From positions 558,001-622,000 of the forward strand of contig NZ_MTQL01000006.1 of NCBI RefSeq assembly GCF_001984125.1: DNA of 64,000 bases, read 5' to 3'. The stretch's first letter is position 1; each line of letters begins with the position of its first letter. Below, piece after piece: positions 24,559 to 33,250 of this stretch. The notes below the pieces were generated by a model. The model saw only the letters and a program-made list of their open reading frames with translations, did not search any database and was not told the origin of the DNA. A program made the position numbers and the translations under genes. This DNA is from Leifsonia sp. ALI-44-B (GTDB lineage: Bacteria; Actinomycetota; Actinomycetes; Actinomycetales; Microbacteriaceae).

Positions 24559-24632
24559 TCGGGGCGACAGGATTCGAACCTGCGACTTCTCGCTCCCAAA
24601 GCGAGCGCTCTACCAAGCTGAGCTACGCCCCG
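24559..24632 (-). tRNA. tRNA-Pro (UGG)
   Basis: The minus strand folds into a complete cloverleaf: acceptor CGGGGCG/CGCCCCG, D arm TAGCTCAGC, anticodon stem CTCGC/GCGAG with loop TTTGGGA (anticodon TGG, proline), T arm GGTTCGAATCC and discriminator A. No CCA is encoded. It lies just upstream of tig on the same strand. Confidence 0.95.
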
Positions 24633-24780
24633 AATGTCACACACTCGGTGAGGCAACCGCCGGGCGCGAACGCAGGCTGATTGACCTCGAAAGTCTAGTC
24701 TAGGGGGATGCCGCGGCGGTTGTGGCACTCAGCACGCCCGCGGCTGTAATAGTATGTTCAGGCACCGGTTCGCCGGGCAC

Positions 24781-24851
24781 GGGGATGTAGCTCAATGGTA
24801 GAGCCTCAGTCTTCCAAACTGATGGTGCGGGTTCGATTCCCGTCATCCCCT
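24781..24851 (+). tRNA. tRNA-Gly (UCC)
   Basis: A 71-base cloverleaf: acceptor GGGGATG/CATCCCC, D arm TAGCTCAATGGTA, anticodon loop CTTCCAA (TCC, glycine), T arm GGGTTCGATTCCC and discriminator T. It is transcribed alone and followed 14 bases later by a terminator hairpin. Confidence 0.95.
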
Positions 24852-24864
24852 CCGAATACGCTGG

Positions 24865-24895
24865 CAGCCCGCCGATCACTCCGATCGGCGGGCTG
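24865..24895 (+). terminator. Terminator after tRNA-Gly
   Basis: CAGCCCGCCGATC and complement form a 13-base perfect stem with a five-base loop, followed by TCGTCGTTCTGT. It may also serve the converging DUF2142-like gene. Confidence 0.85.
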
Positions 24896-24919
24896 TCGTC
24901 GTTCTGTGGACGCCTTTCA

Positions 24920-26356
24920 TCACGACGTCGGCGTAGTGAGCACCTCGCCGATCGTGTGGGCGTAGACGAGCAGCCCCGAGATCGCGAGCACCCACCCGGC
25001 GACGCGACCGCGAATCGTGGCAACGACGATGATCGCCGCGAAGATCATGAGCGGCAGACCGTAGCGAGATTGCGTGCCGATCGAGTGATAGAGCACGTAG
25101 AACGTCACGGGCAGGAACACGAAGGACAGCAGGATGCCCGCGGTCGCGCTCATTCCACCGACACGGGTCGTGTCGTCCGCCGCCGCGAGCGGCCTGAGCG
25201 CGAACAGGAATACGCCACCGAACACGAGCGCCTGCAGGAGATAGCCGATACTCCACAGTTCGGGCGATGGCGGGAAACCGCTGTCGTGGATCGGTTGGAG
25301 AAGCGCCCGCACGCCGGAGAAGATCGCGTCGAGGATGCTGCCATCGGTGTACATGATGGTGTTCAATCCGCCGTCGGGCTCGCGTCCAGGGATGCGACCC
25401 GCGATGCGCCAGGTGTTCCAAGCCGATTGCGCGAGAAGCGGCAGGAGAGACAGCGCCACGCCGATGGCATACCCTTTCGCGTTCGCGCGGAAGTCGGACC
25501 GGAACGTCGACAGTGTCTGAGCGCCGACGGGAAGGAACGTGGCGAACCAGATGCCGGCCGTGGCGAGCGGGATGAAGTTGGATTTGTTGAGGGCCGCGAG
25601 AACGGCGATCGCTACCGTGACGATGATGCGACGGCGCCACGAACCCCGCAGAGTTGCCGCCCAGACGAGGCCGGCCGCGAAGAGGGGGGCGAGGCCATCC
25701 GGGGTCACTGTCGACCCCTGCAGCAGGGCGAGCGGCGCGACCGATATGGCGAAGACGATGCCGATTGCGGCGCCGCGGTGGGCACCTAGGCGGATCGCAA
25801 CCGCCAGGAACAGCGCCGAACCGAGGGCGTAGAGGACGGACGAGGCGATGCGCGCGGCCTCGAAGAGGCTCATGCCGGTGACGGCTCGCAACGGAACCGC
25901 GACGGCGGCGTCGAGGAGGTAGTAGACCGGCGCATACATGAGGACGTAGTTCACGCCGGCGACGGGGATCTGATCGAGGGTGATGGGCGTGGAGCACGTC
26001 GTCTCGGCGCCCCGGCACACGTATTCCTTCACGGTCTCGGGTGACAGCGTGTCGGCGACGGTGGGGAGCCCGCGCTCGTCGAGGATTTTGACGATGTAGT
26101 CGAAGTGCACCCCCTCATCGAACTGCGTCAGGGGTGTGTAGGCGCGTCCGAGGATGATGCTGAGCACGAGCACGGCGATACCGACGGCCAGCACGGCGAT
26201 GAGGTTCGCCCAGCGGGCGCGACGTGTCGCAGGGGGCTTCGTCGTGGCGACCGGGCGCGCCGCAGCGACGGTCTCATCGACCGGCTCGGATTTCGCGGGG
26301 CCTCCCTGATCGGGGCCTCGATGTGCTTCTGCGTCGTCCGCGGCGATGTCGCGCAT
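24920..26356 (-). CDS. DUF2142-like polytopic membrane protein
   Basis: 478 residues. A charged ~48-residue cytoplasmic N-terminus is followed by about ten membrane segments. An extracytoplasmic loop after the first segment (FDEGVHFDYIV) and the TVTPDGLAPLFAAGL motif resemble DUF2142 and related GT-C-fold membrane glycosyltransferases, which use a lipid-linked sugar and an acidic residue in the first loop. That fits a role in wall-polymer or glycoprotein sugar transfer, but the acceptor is unknown. No polysaccharide cluster surrounds it. I am confident of the membrane topology and moderately confident of the family. Confidence 0.75.
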   Translation of the reverse strand: MRDIAADDAEAHRGPDQGGPAKSEPVDETVAAARPVATTKPPATRRARWANLIAVLAVGIAVLVLSIILGRAYTPLTQFDEGVHFDYIVKILDERGLPTVADTLSPETVKEYVCRGAETTCSTPITLDQIPVAGVNYVLMYAPVYYLLDAAVAVPLRAVTGMSLFEAARIASSVLYALGSALFLAVAIRLGAHRGAAIGIVFAISVAPLALLQGSTVTPDGLAPLFAAGLVWAATLRGSWRRRIIVTVAIAVLAALNKSNFIPLATAGIWFATFLPVGAQTLSTFRSDFRANAKGYAIGVALSLLPLLAQSAWNTWRIAGRIPGREPDGGLNTIMYTDGSILDAIFSGVRALLQPIHDSGFPPSPELWSIGYLLQALVFGGVFLFALRPLAAADDTTRVGGMSATAGILLSFVFLPVTFYVLYHSIGTQSRYGLPLMIFAAIIVVATIRGRVAGWVLAISGLLVYAHTIGEVLTTPTS

Positions 26357-26452
26357 CGTTCCCCTGCTCGGTTCCGGCTCTGGCGGCTATCAGAGCCGAG
26401 CATAACGGTCCTCGATGGCGGGACGAGAACTCGCGGGCGCTAGAGCGGATCG

Positions 26453-26542
26453 GATGACTCAGATCGGATTGACGACTCAGATCGGATTGATGACTCAGAT
26501 CGGGTTGATGACTCAGAGCGAATTGACGACTCAGAGCGGATT
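26453..26542. repeat. 18-bp tandem repeat, five copies, at the 3' end of the SRAP gene
   Basis: Five consecutive 18-base units of consensus GAYGACTCAGATCGGATT. The last unit lies inside the SRAP gene and encodes its final residues and TGA stop (VNPL-stop on the minus strand). The other four are downstream copies, each retaining an in-frame TGA. Divergence between copies is 1-3 bases, grading along the array. Confidence 0.95.
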
Positions 26543-27286
26543 GACGAGGTCGGGCGAGTCGCCCGTGACGGGACCGACGATGTGGAAGTCGAGCGCTTCG
26601 GCGACGGGTGTGGCCGCTTCGACCGCGGCGTCGACGAGCCCCTGGTCGCCCACGATGGTCGGATCGAGCCACGTGTCCACGAAGTGCCGGGGCAGGGTGA
26701 CGGGCGTGCGGTCGTGGATGTCACGCAAGCCCCCGACCGCGTCGCGGGTGAGGATGGTGGCTGTCAGGATCCACTCGTCCGAGCCCGGTGCACGCCACCA
26801 CGAATACAGGCCCGCGAAGGCGAGCGGCTCGTCGGTGTCGTGGATGTAATATGGCGTCTTCGTCTTGCCGACGGTCTTCCACTCGTAGTAGCCGGATGCC
26901 GGGAGGATGGCGCGCTTCGACCGCACCGAATTCTTGAACGACGCCTTCTCGGCGGCCGTCTCTGAGCGCGCGTTGAACGTCGGGAACTTGGTCTTCAGCT
27001 CTCGGGACCACGAGGGCACGAGGGACCAACGGCCGGCCACGAGGCGACGGGCGACGGCATCCGGGTCGTCGCGTTCGGTGGCATGCGCGTCGAACGCCGC
27101 TGCGGCCGCTGCTTCTGCCGAGGCCGCCCGCTCGTCAGTATGGCGCGGGGACTCGAAGATGACGGGCACCGGGTCGGTGGGGCGGATGTTCCACGCGGGG
27201 GCCGTGGCGTAGTCGTCGAGCTCGGACACGTCGAAGTAGGCGCCCAGTTCTTCGCCGGTGAGGGAGTTCGTGAATCGTCCGCACAT
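26531..27286 (-). CDS. SOS response-associated peptidase (SRAP/YedK/HMCES family)
   Basis: 251 residues. The autocatalytic Cys2 follows the initiator Met (MCGRF). The family residues in FNARSET, SGYYEW and the HDRTPVTLP motif with its active-site His are present. HMCES/YedK proteins form a stable thiazolidine link to abasic sites in single-stranded DNA and protect them during replication. An Ala/Asp-rich insertion of ~35 residues after IFESPRH is longer than in the E. coli protein. It is monocistronic. The 3' end has been amplified as a tandem repeat (see the adjacent repeat). Confidence 0.93.
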   Translation of the reverse strand: MCGRFTNSLTGEELGAYFDVSELDDYATAPAWNIRPTDPVPVIFESPRHTDERAASAEAAAAAAFDAHATERDDPDAVARRLVAGRWSLVPSWSRELKTKFPTFNARSETAAEKASFKNSVRSKRAILPASGYYEWKTVGKTKTPYYIHDTDEPLAFAGLYSWWRAPGSDEWILTATILTRDAVGGLRDIHDRTPVTLPRHFVDTWLDPTIVGDQGLVDAAVEAATPVAEALDFHIVGPVTGDSPDLVNPL

Positions 27287-27380
27287 GCGCTTAGCCTATT
27301 GAGTGCCGCCGACACTGCACAGGGCGAGCGGGCGGATGCGACATCCGCGGTCTGCCCCCTGAGCGAGAAACCGAGAGAAC

Positions 27381-27584
27381 GTGCTGAAAGTTCCTGCGAC
27401 CTTCTGGTCGGGTCTGTGGACGATCGCGGGCGCGCTCATCTTCGTCGGAGCGGTGTTCGCCTTTGCGACGGCGCGATTTGGGCTGGGCGTCGCCCTCGTA
27501 GTGGCCACGCTCGTGTGCCTCAGCGGAAGCTGGCGCGCGCAGCACCTCGCGAAGAAACGCGCTCGAGGCCCGCGCCGAGGCTGA
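27381..27584 (+). CDS. Putative small membrane protein
   Basis: 67 residues from a GTG start: two hydrophobic segments (WTIAGALIFVGAVFAF and GVALVVATLVCLSG) and a basic tail (KKRARGPRRG). Positive-inside character suits an inner-membrane protein. The ribosome-binding site is weak (GAGAGAAC). I do not recognise a family. It may be genuine because of the clean membrane pattern, but short high-GC frames are often spurious. Confidence 0.45.
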   Translation: MLKVPATFWSGLWTIAGALIFVGAVFAFATARFGLGVALVVATLVCLSGSWRAQHLAKKRARGPRRG

Positions 27585-27685
27585 CGCGGGGCCCAACACG
27601 CTCGGTCTGGGGGTTCGACAGCGCGAAGCTCGGGGGCCGTGAGGGCAGCGTCCACATCGCGCATTGACGTCGAGGGGTGCGCAGC

Positions 27686-27755
27686 GGTCAGCGGCGGGCG
27701 TGGAGCTCGGCGTTGCCGACGGTCAGCGGCGGGCGTGGAGCTCGGCGTTGCCGAC
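27686..27755. repeat. 35-bp exact tandem duplication at the 3' end of the carbonic anhydrase-like gene
   Basis: Two identical 35-base copies (27686-27720 and 27721-27755). The right copy includes the last codons and TGA stop of the gamma-carbonic anhydrase-like gene (minus strand, GNAELHARR-stop). The left copy is a non-coding duplicate beyond the stop. Confidence 0.95.
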
Positions 27756-28385
27756 GTAGCGGGCCGCGTTCTGGCGGATGCCCTCGACCTCCTCGTCCGT
27801 GAGGCTGCGTCGCACTTTGCCGGGAACGCCCGCGACGAGTGAGCGCGGCGGGATGTGCGTGCCTTCGAGGACGACAGCCCCGGCCGCGATGAGGGATTCC
27901 TCGCCGATGACGGCTCCGCTGAGGACGACCGAGCCCATGCCGACGAGCACCGTGTCGCCGATGGTGCAGCCGTGCACGACGGCGTTGTGGCCGATGGACA
28001 CGTCGCGACCGATGGTGACGGGCCACGCGGCATCCACGTGCACGGCGACGCCGTCTTGGACGTTGCTGCGCTCACCGACCGTGATCGAGTTGTAGTCACC
28101 CCTCAGGACCGCGTTGTACCAAACGCTCGAGCAGTCGGCGAGCGCCACGTGTCCGACGATGCGTGCCCCTTCTGCGACGAAGGCGGTGGCTGCGAGATGC
28201 GGTCCGTCGATCCCGGCGAGTGGGACCAGTGCACCGAGGGCTACCTGGGCTCGGGAATCGTTCGCTCCACCCGCTGGCATCGGAGCGTTCCCGGATGGAG
28301 TGGTCGCCGCGGCTGTCGGGCCGGCGGCCGTTGCGGCAGCAGAGGCGGCGGCGGATGCGGCGGCGAAGGAGGCGGCGTCGGTCAT
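27723..28385 (-). CDS. Gamma-carbonic anhydrase-like hexapeptide-repeat protein
   Basis: 220 residues. A ~45-residue Ala-rich N-terminus precedes a left-handed beta-helix of hexapeptide repeats (VGHVALADCSSVWYNAVLRGDYNSITVG). The metal-ligand histidines of this family are represented in AVHVD, SIGHNAVVHGC. The protein resembles the PaaY/YrdA/CaiE group, whose members are carbonic anhydrase-like or acyl/acetyl transferases; activity cannot be assigned. The N-terminal extension is longer than usual, so the true start could be at a downstream codon. Confidence 0.85.
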   Translation of the reverse strand: MTDAASFAAASAAASAAATAAGPTAAATTPSGNAPMPAGGANDSRAQVALGALVPLAGIDGPHLAATAFVAEGARIVGHVALADCSSVWYNAVLRGDYNSITVGERSNVQDGVAVHVDAAWPVTIGRDVSIGHNAVVHGCTIGDTVLVGMGSVVLSGAVIGEESLIAAGAVVLEGTHIPPRSLVAGVPGKVRRSLTDEEVEGIRQNAARYVGNAELHARR

Positions 28386-28470
28386 GCGGCCACGCTACCG
28401 GAGGGGCGGCGGGCGGAGGGGGCCGGTTTCTGCCACAGTGGTCCCACGATCGTTTCGAGGGGGAACCTCT

Positions 28471-31400
28471 GTGAATACCGAACCGTCGATGTGGCCGCCC
28501 CGGCGGGATGCGCTGACCGACACCTCGCTGTGCCCGTCCTGCTTCTCCGTGCTGCGTGGCCCCGTGTGTGAACGCTGCGGCTTCGATGCGAGCGTCCCGC
28601 GGGGGGTCGAGCTGTTCGAGGCGTCGAAGCGGGTTCGGGATGCCGCGGTCGAGAGGTCTCGACTCATCGGCCTCATGCGCGTGGAACAGCAGACGGCTGC
28701 GCAAGGGGCTTCGGCGCCGCGGGGTTCCGCCGACTCGGTGTCGCCGCCGACGATCGCGACCGTCCACGCATCCGATGCTCGGGCCGCGCAACCGCACCCC
28801 CACCCGGCTCCCGGGGCTGGGTCCGAGTCATCCGAAGTCTCGTCCATTCCCGCTCGTCCTCCCCTGCCCGGGACAGCCGACGACCTGCGCGCCGCGTCGG
28901 CTTCGGCTTCGAAATCTTCTGGCACCAGCACCCCCGTCGGCCCCGTCACGCCCGAAGGGTCCCAGCCTTCCGCTTCGCCCGACTGGGGGTACCCGTCCGC
29001 GCCTGAGCCGCAACGCTCCGTGCAGCAGCCCTCCCCCGCGCAGCCCCCCGTCCCGCCCGTCCCTCCGACTCCGTGGTCACAGCAGGGCCCTCAGCAGCGC
29101 CCCTCGGCACCGGGCCATCAGCCATACACCACGACACCGGGCCGGCAGCCATACGCCTCGGCGAGCGCCGGTATGCCACCGTTCGGGCCCGGGCAGCCCA
29201 CCCCTCCCGCGCGGCCCCGTCGCTCGGGCGTGCAGATTCTGCTGCTCATCGCGGGTGTCACGCTCGTGGGAGTCGCCGCTCTCTTCTTCGCGGTCATCGC
29301 CTACGTGCTGACGTCGCCCGAGATTCGCGTCGTCCTGCTCCTCCTGGCGGCGGCTGCGGTCGCGGCTCTCGGTATCGCGCTCCGCCGACGGCTGCCGGGC
29401 ACGGCCGAGGCTCTCGTGACTCTCGGCATCGTCTTCGTCCTCGTCGACGGCCTCTTGATCCGATCCCAAGGCCTCTTCGGTTCCTCGGATGTCGAGGGCT
29501 CGACGTTCACGGGCATCTACGGGCTCGTGGCATCCGCCGTCTTCCTCGGGCTCGCACGGCTCACTCGCATGCGCGCGCCCTCTGTCGCCGCGGCCATCCT
29601 GATCCCGTTCGGCGGGTTCTTCCTCCTCGGAGGCCTGGTCGACGCGTTCTCATCAACGGCCTCGTGGTGGGCTGCCGGTGTGGGCGGGGGCGCGATGAGC
29701 GTTGCGGCCGCGGTCCTGTGGCCGCGTGCCGTCGGCCCCTTCCGCGCGGACGCCCTCTGGCTGCGGGCCGCCGGCCTCACCCTCGCGTCGCTCGCCACGC
29801 TCACCGCAGTGTTCGCCTTCCCCGAGCTGCGCTGGGCAACTCTCCTCACGTTCGGGGTCGTTGCGGCACTCTGGGTCACCCTGGCGGCGCTTCCTCCTGC
29901 CCCTACCCCGCGACCCGGCGCCCAGAGCCCGGATGCTCGGACACCTGCTTACGCGACGGCTTACCCGCCGGCCCAGCACGACGCTCCCCCATACTCCGTT
30001 GCCAACGCACAGGGACAGGGACAGTATTCGACACCCCGTACCGAAGCCGGGAAGGCCCCCAATGCGGCGCCGCGCCACCCTGCATCCCAGACATTCGCCG
30101 CAGTGGGCGCGGGCCTCTCGGTCGTCGCGGCCCTGTCGACGCCGATCTACCGGGTCGATGCCGACTGGTGGACGATCGTCCTCCTGACGCTGACGGCGGG
30201 CGTGGCGTTCATCGCGCTCGCGGGGATTGCTCGCGCCCTGACCCGCACGGGTTGGCGCCATCGTTCCCGTGCCGCGGTGTGGGCCGGCGGTGTCGCCTTC
30301 GCCGGCGCCAGCTTCCCGCCTCTCGTCATCGGCAGCCTTTTGCCGTTCGGCTATGTCGCCATCGTGGGGCTGTCCCCCGCGTTCTCGGTGTCCGGGGCCG
30401 AAGGCTTCCTCAGGGAGTCGCTCTTCGGCATAGGCGAGTACTACTGGCGGTTCGAGCCCGGGCTGGCGCTCCTCGTGGCTGCGGCCGCACTCGCCATCGG
30501 CCTGGCCCTCCTCGGTCGACTGGGCCGCGAGGCCTGGGCCCCGGCCGTTCTCGCGAGCATGGCCCTTCTCACCGGAGCGACCCTTCTGCCCGGTACGACG
30601 GGTGCCGCCGCGGGACTCGCCGTGGTCGCCGTGATCTTCACCGCGCTGTGTGCGCCCATCCTGCGTCGCCCCCGCGGTGTCACGGCCGTCTTCGTGATCT
30701 TCGCGGTCATCACGCTCGGGCCCCTGGCGGTGGCCGGTCGACAGTCGGAGCCCCTGTGGCCGGTCGCGGCCCTCCTCGCGATCGCCGTGCCGCTCGCCCT
30801 CCGGATCTTCCTACGTTCTGCCGGTCGCCGCACCCTCGGCAGCGCAGGCACCGTCGGCACTGTCGGCACTGTCGGCACCGCAGGCACCGCAGGCACCGCA
30901 GGCACCGCAGGCACCGCAGGCACCGCAGGCACCGCAGGTACCGTGGGCTCCGTGGGCTCCGTGGGGATCTTGGGCTCCGTGGGGATCTTGGGCTCCGTGG
31001 GGATCGTCGCTCCGGCAACACCCCGTGGTGCAGGCTCAGGCTCCGGCTGGGATGCCGCGCGTATTGCCTTGCTCGGCCTCGCCGTCTTCGGCGTCATCGG
31101 CGCCTTCTTCACGGCGCCCGAGTGGCTGGGGATCGACGGCGACGCCGTGCCCACCCCGGCTTTCTGGGCAACCCTGGCGTCCCTCGCGATTCTCTGCGTT
31201 GCAGCTGCCGTGTCTCGCCGCCCTCTGCCGCGCGACGGCGAGTCGTCTGCTGCGTCTCAAGCATCCTCCGATGCAACCCTCCCTGCGGTCTCCGGCGAGA
31301 CATCCACTGGCGCCGTCCCTCGCGGCCGGGGGCTGTTGGCCGCACCCGATCGGATGGTCGTCACCTCCGTCTCCGGCATCCTCGCGGCCATTCTCGGCTT

Positions 31401-33225
31401 CATCGTCTTCGCCAGCTGGGTGACCTCCGGCGGCAGTCTCGGCGGCTTCAGCGTGACCGAGAGCTACGGGCGGGACGACGCCGCCTCGGCTCCCCTCATA
31501 GCCGTTCTCGTGCTGGCTGCCGTCGCCGCCGTGTTGTGGCAGGTGCTGCCCGCGGTCGCCGATACGGCAGAGCGCCTCGTCTTCGCGGCCGTTGGGCCGC
31601 TGGTCATCGCCGGCGCCGTGACCGTAATCGTGCTCGACGCCCGGGGTGAGGTGGCACCCGCCCTCGCCCTGACGACAGTGGTGCTCGCGGCATCCGCTCT
31701 CGTGCTGTTTGCGAGGCGTTCCGCGCTCGGTCGGCGCGCCCGCGTCGTCTGGGATGCTTCGACGACGCTCGTCGGCTTCCTCAGCCTCTTCGCCGCGATA
31801 GGCGCCCCCGCCGACCTCCGCTGGTTGAGCCTGCTCGTGCTCGCCGTCGCCACACTGGTGCTGGCCTCGGGCGAGGGTGAGATTTTGCAGGGCGATCGCG
31901 CGCGCCACCACATCGCGTGGGCCGCCATCCCCCTCGGCCTCGCCGCGCTCTGGACGCTGCTCGCCGACGGGGGCGTCACCACCGTCGAGGCTTACACGGC
32001 GCCCGTTGCGGGCCTGCTCGCCGCTCTAGCCGCGCTCTTCGTGTGGCGTCGCCCCGTGCCGGCCGGGCGCGCGGATGGCCGCACCGTCTTGGCCGCCGCA
32101 GCGCTCGCCGTCCTCGTGTTTCCGAGCGTCGTCATGTCGGGATCCGACGTCTCAGGGCCGAACCTCCTCCGACCCGCGGCGTTGCTCCTCGGCGGACTGG
32201 CGGTCGGGGCTCTCGCTGCGGCGTGGCCCACCGCGATCAGGGGACTGCCCCTGCGTCGCATCCTCGTCGCCACCTCGCTCGTCGCGATCGCCGGGACAGG
32301 CCTCGTCAGGGGTCTCGGCGAATTGCTTCGCGGGGGAAGCTACGGCATGCCCAATATGCCGTCAGGCGTGGGTAACGGCGATGACGGTGCGCCGCCGTGG
32401 GTATTGGTGCTGCTGGGGCGCGAACCGTGGCCCGCCGTCGGTCCGCTGATCGAACCGTGGACGGGCCTCGCAGCCGCGGCTCTCGTCGTGCTCGCCATCG
32501 TGTGGATGCGGGAACGGGACGACAGGATGCCGCGGGCCGCCGACCTCGCGATCGTGCTCGCCGTGATCGTCTTCGCGCTCCCGGCCCTCATGATCGCCCT
32601 GCGCCAAGACCTGCCGACCCTCGCGCCGTTCATCGCGGTCGTCGTGCTGTCGATCGTGTCGATCATCGCCGCGGCTCATGACGCTCCGCCCCTCGGACGC
32701 CTCGTGCGCTGGACGGCCATGGGCGCGGCCCTCGTCATCACGGCCGCGGTTTTCGTCTCCGTCGCCCGTCTGACGAGCGGTGCACCATATGACGCCGACA
32801 TTTTCACCGTCATCGTCGGATCGGCTCTCGTCGTGGGCGGGCTCATCGATCTGGGCCGTCGCCCGGCTCTGCGCAGCTGGCCCGCGCTCGGCCCGGGACT
32901 CATCGTCGCCCTCGTGCCGTCTCTCCTCGCCGACTACGGCCAGACCACTATCGCGCGCGTCGTGCTGCTCGGCATCGCCGCTATCGCCGTGCTGCTCTTC
33001 GGGGTGCTGCGCAAACTTCAGGCGCCCGTCGTCATCGGCGCCGTCGTGCTGCTGCTGCACGCGCTCGCCCAGCTGTGGCCATGGATCTCGGACCTGTACT
33101 CCGTCATCCCGTGGTGGCTGTGGGTGGGGGTGGGCGGCATCCTGCTGATCGTTGTGGCCGCGACCTACGAGAAACGTATCCGGGATGCGCGGGCGGTGGC
33201 TCGCAGCATCCGGTCACTGCGGTAA
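28471..33225 (+). CDS. Giant polytopic membrane protein with N-terminal zinc ribbon (SCO7613-type)
   Basis: 1584 residues from a GTG at 28471 with GAGGGGGA upstream. A four-cysteine zinc ribbon (Cys21, Cys24, Cys33, Cys36: CPSCF...CERCGF) is followed by ~220 residues of Pro/Ser/Gln-rich disordered sequence. Then come dozens of hydrophobic helices continuing to the C-terminus, interrupted by Pro-rich linkers and a Gly-Thr-Ala repeat (about 793-846). It resembles the SCO7613 C-terminal-domain membrane proteins of actinobacteria, whose function is unknown. There is no catalytic motif I recognise. The zinc ribbon would be cytoplasmic and could bind a partner protein. It is transcribed on its own. 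Confidence 0.85.
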   Translation: MNTEPSMWPPRRDALTDTSLCPSCFSVLRGPVCERCGFDASVPRGVELFEASKRVRDAAVERSRLIGLMRVEQQTAAQGASAPRGSADSVSPPTIATVHASDARAAQPHPHPAPGAGSESSEVSSIPARPPLPGTADDLRAASASASKSSGTSTPVGPVTPEGSQPSASPDWGYPSAPEPQRSVQQPSPAQPPVPPVPPTPWSQQGPQQRPSAPGHQPYTTTPGRQPYASASAGMPPFGPGQPTPPARPRRSGVQILLLIAGVTLVGVAALFFAVIAYVLTSPEIRVVLLLLAAAAVAALGIALRRRLPGTAEALVTLGIVFVLVDGLLIRSQGLFGSSDVEGSTFTGIYGLVASAVFLGLARLTRMRAPSVAAAILIPFGGFFLLGGLVDAFSSTASWWAAGVGGGAMSVAAAVLWPRAVGPFRADALWLRAAGLTLASLATLTAVFAFPELRWATLLTFGVVAALWVTLAALPPAPTPRPGAQSPDARTPAYATAYPPAQHDAPPYSVANAQGQGQYSTPRTEAGKAPNAAPRHPASQTFAAVGAGLSVVAALSTPIYRVDADWWTIVLLTLTAGVAFIALAGIARALTRTGWRHRSRAAVWAGGVAFAGASFPPLVIGSLLPFGYVAIVGLSPAFSVSGAEGFLRESLFGIGEYYWRFEPGLALLVAAAALAIGLALLGRLGREAWAPAVLASMALLTGATLLPGTTGAAAGLAVVAVIFTALCAPILRRPRGVTAVFVIFAVITLGPLAVAGRQSEPLWPVAALLAIAVPLALRIFLRSAGRRTLGSAGTVGTVGTVGTAGTAGTAGTAGTAGTAGTAGTVGSVGSVGILGSVGILGSVGIVAPATPRGAGSGSGWDAARIALLGLAVFGVIGAFFTAPEWLGIDGDAVPTPAFWATLASLAILCVAAAVSRRPLPRDGESSAASQASSDATLPAVSGETSTGAVPRGRGLLAAPDRMVVTSVSGILAAILGFIVFASWVTSGGSLGGFSVTESYGRDDAASAPLIAVLVLAAVAAVLWQVLPAVADTAERLVFAAVGPLVIAGAVTVIVLDARGEVAPALALTTVVLAASALVLFARRSALGRRARVVWDASTTLVGFLSLFAAIGAPADLRWLSLLVLAVATLVLASGEGEILQGDRARHHIAWAAIPLGLAALWTLLADGGVTTVEAYTAPVAGLLAALAALFVWRRPVPAGRADGRTVLAAAALAVLVFPSVVMSGSDVSGPNLLRPAALLLGGLAVGALAAAWPTAIRGLPLRRILVATSLVAIAGTGLVRGLGELLRGGSYGMPNMPSGVGNGDDGAPPWVLVLLGREPWPAVGPLIEPWTGLAAAALVVLAIVWMRERDDRMPRAADLAIVLAVIVFALPALMIALRQDLPTLAPFIAVVVLSIVSIIAAAHDAPPLGRLVRWTAMGAALVITAAVFVSVARLTSGAPYDADIFTVIVGSALVVGGLIDLGRRPALRSWPALGPGLIVALVPSLLADYGQTTIARVVLLGIAAIAVLLFGVLRKLQAPVVIGAVVLLLHALAQLWPWISDLYSVIPWWLWVGVGGILLIVVAATYEKRIRDARAVARSIRSLR
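30847..31008 (+). repeat. 9-bp in-frame tandem repeat (18 units) in the giant membrane protein gene
   Basis: Eighteen consecutive 9-base units: three GGCACYGTC, seven identical GGCACCGCA, one GGTACCGTG, then alternating GGCTCCGTG and GGGATCTTG, ending GGGATCGTC. They encode Gly-Thr-Val, Gly-Thr-Ala, Gly-Ser-Val and Gly-Ile-Leu triplets, a flexible linker between membrane blocks. The perfect central seven suggest recent slippage expansion. Confidence 0.95.
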
Positions 33226-33250
33226 GTCATGAGCCATGAGCCCCGCCAAG

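Noticed and set aside
24700-25023. Minus-strand frame across the tRNA-Gly gene
   Set aside because: It runs through a tRNA and a terminator hairpin; the resemblance to a 'GIEPAPSVWKTEALP' peptide is the usual mistranslation of a tRNA gene.
26453-26542. Possible CRISPR array
   Set aside because: Units are contiguous without unique spacers, only 18 bases long, and no cas gene is present; it is a tandem repeat.
30710-31021. Minus-strand frame with Ser-Pro-Arg and Cys-Arg repeats
   Set aside because: It is the antisense reading of the 9-bp repeat in the giant membrane protein gene, so its periodicity is inherited, not independent evidence of coding.
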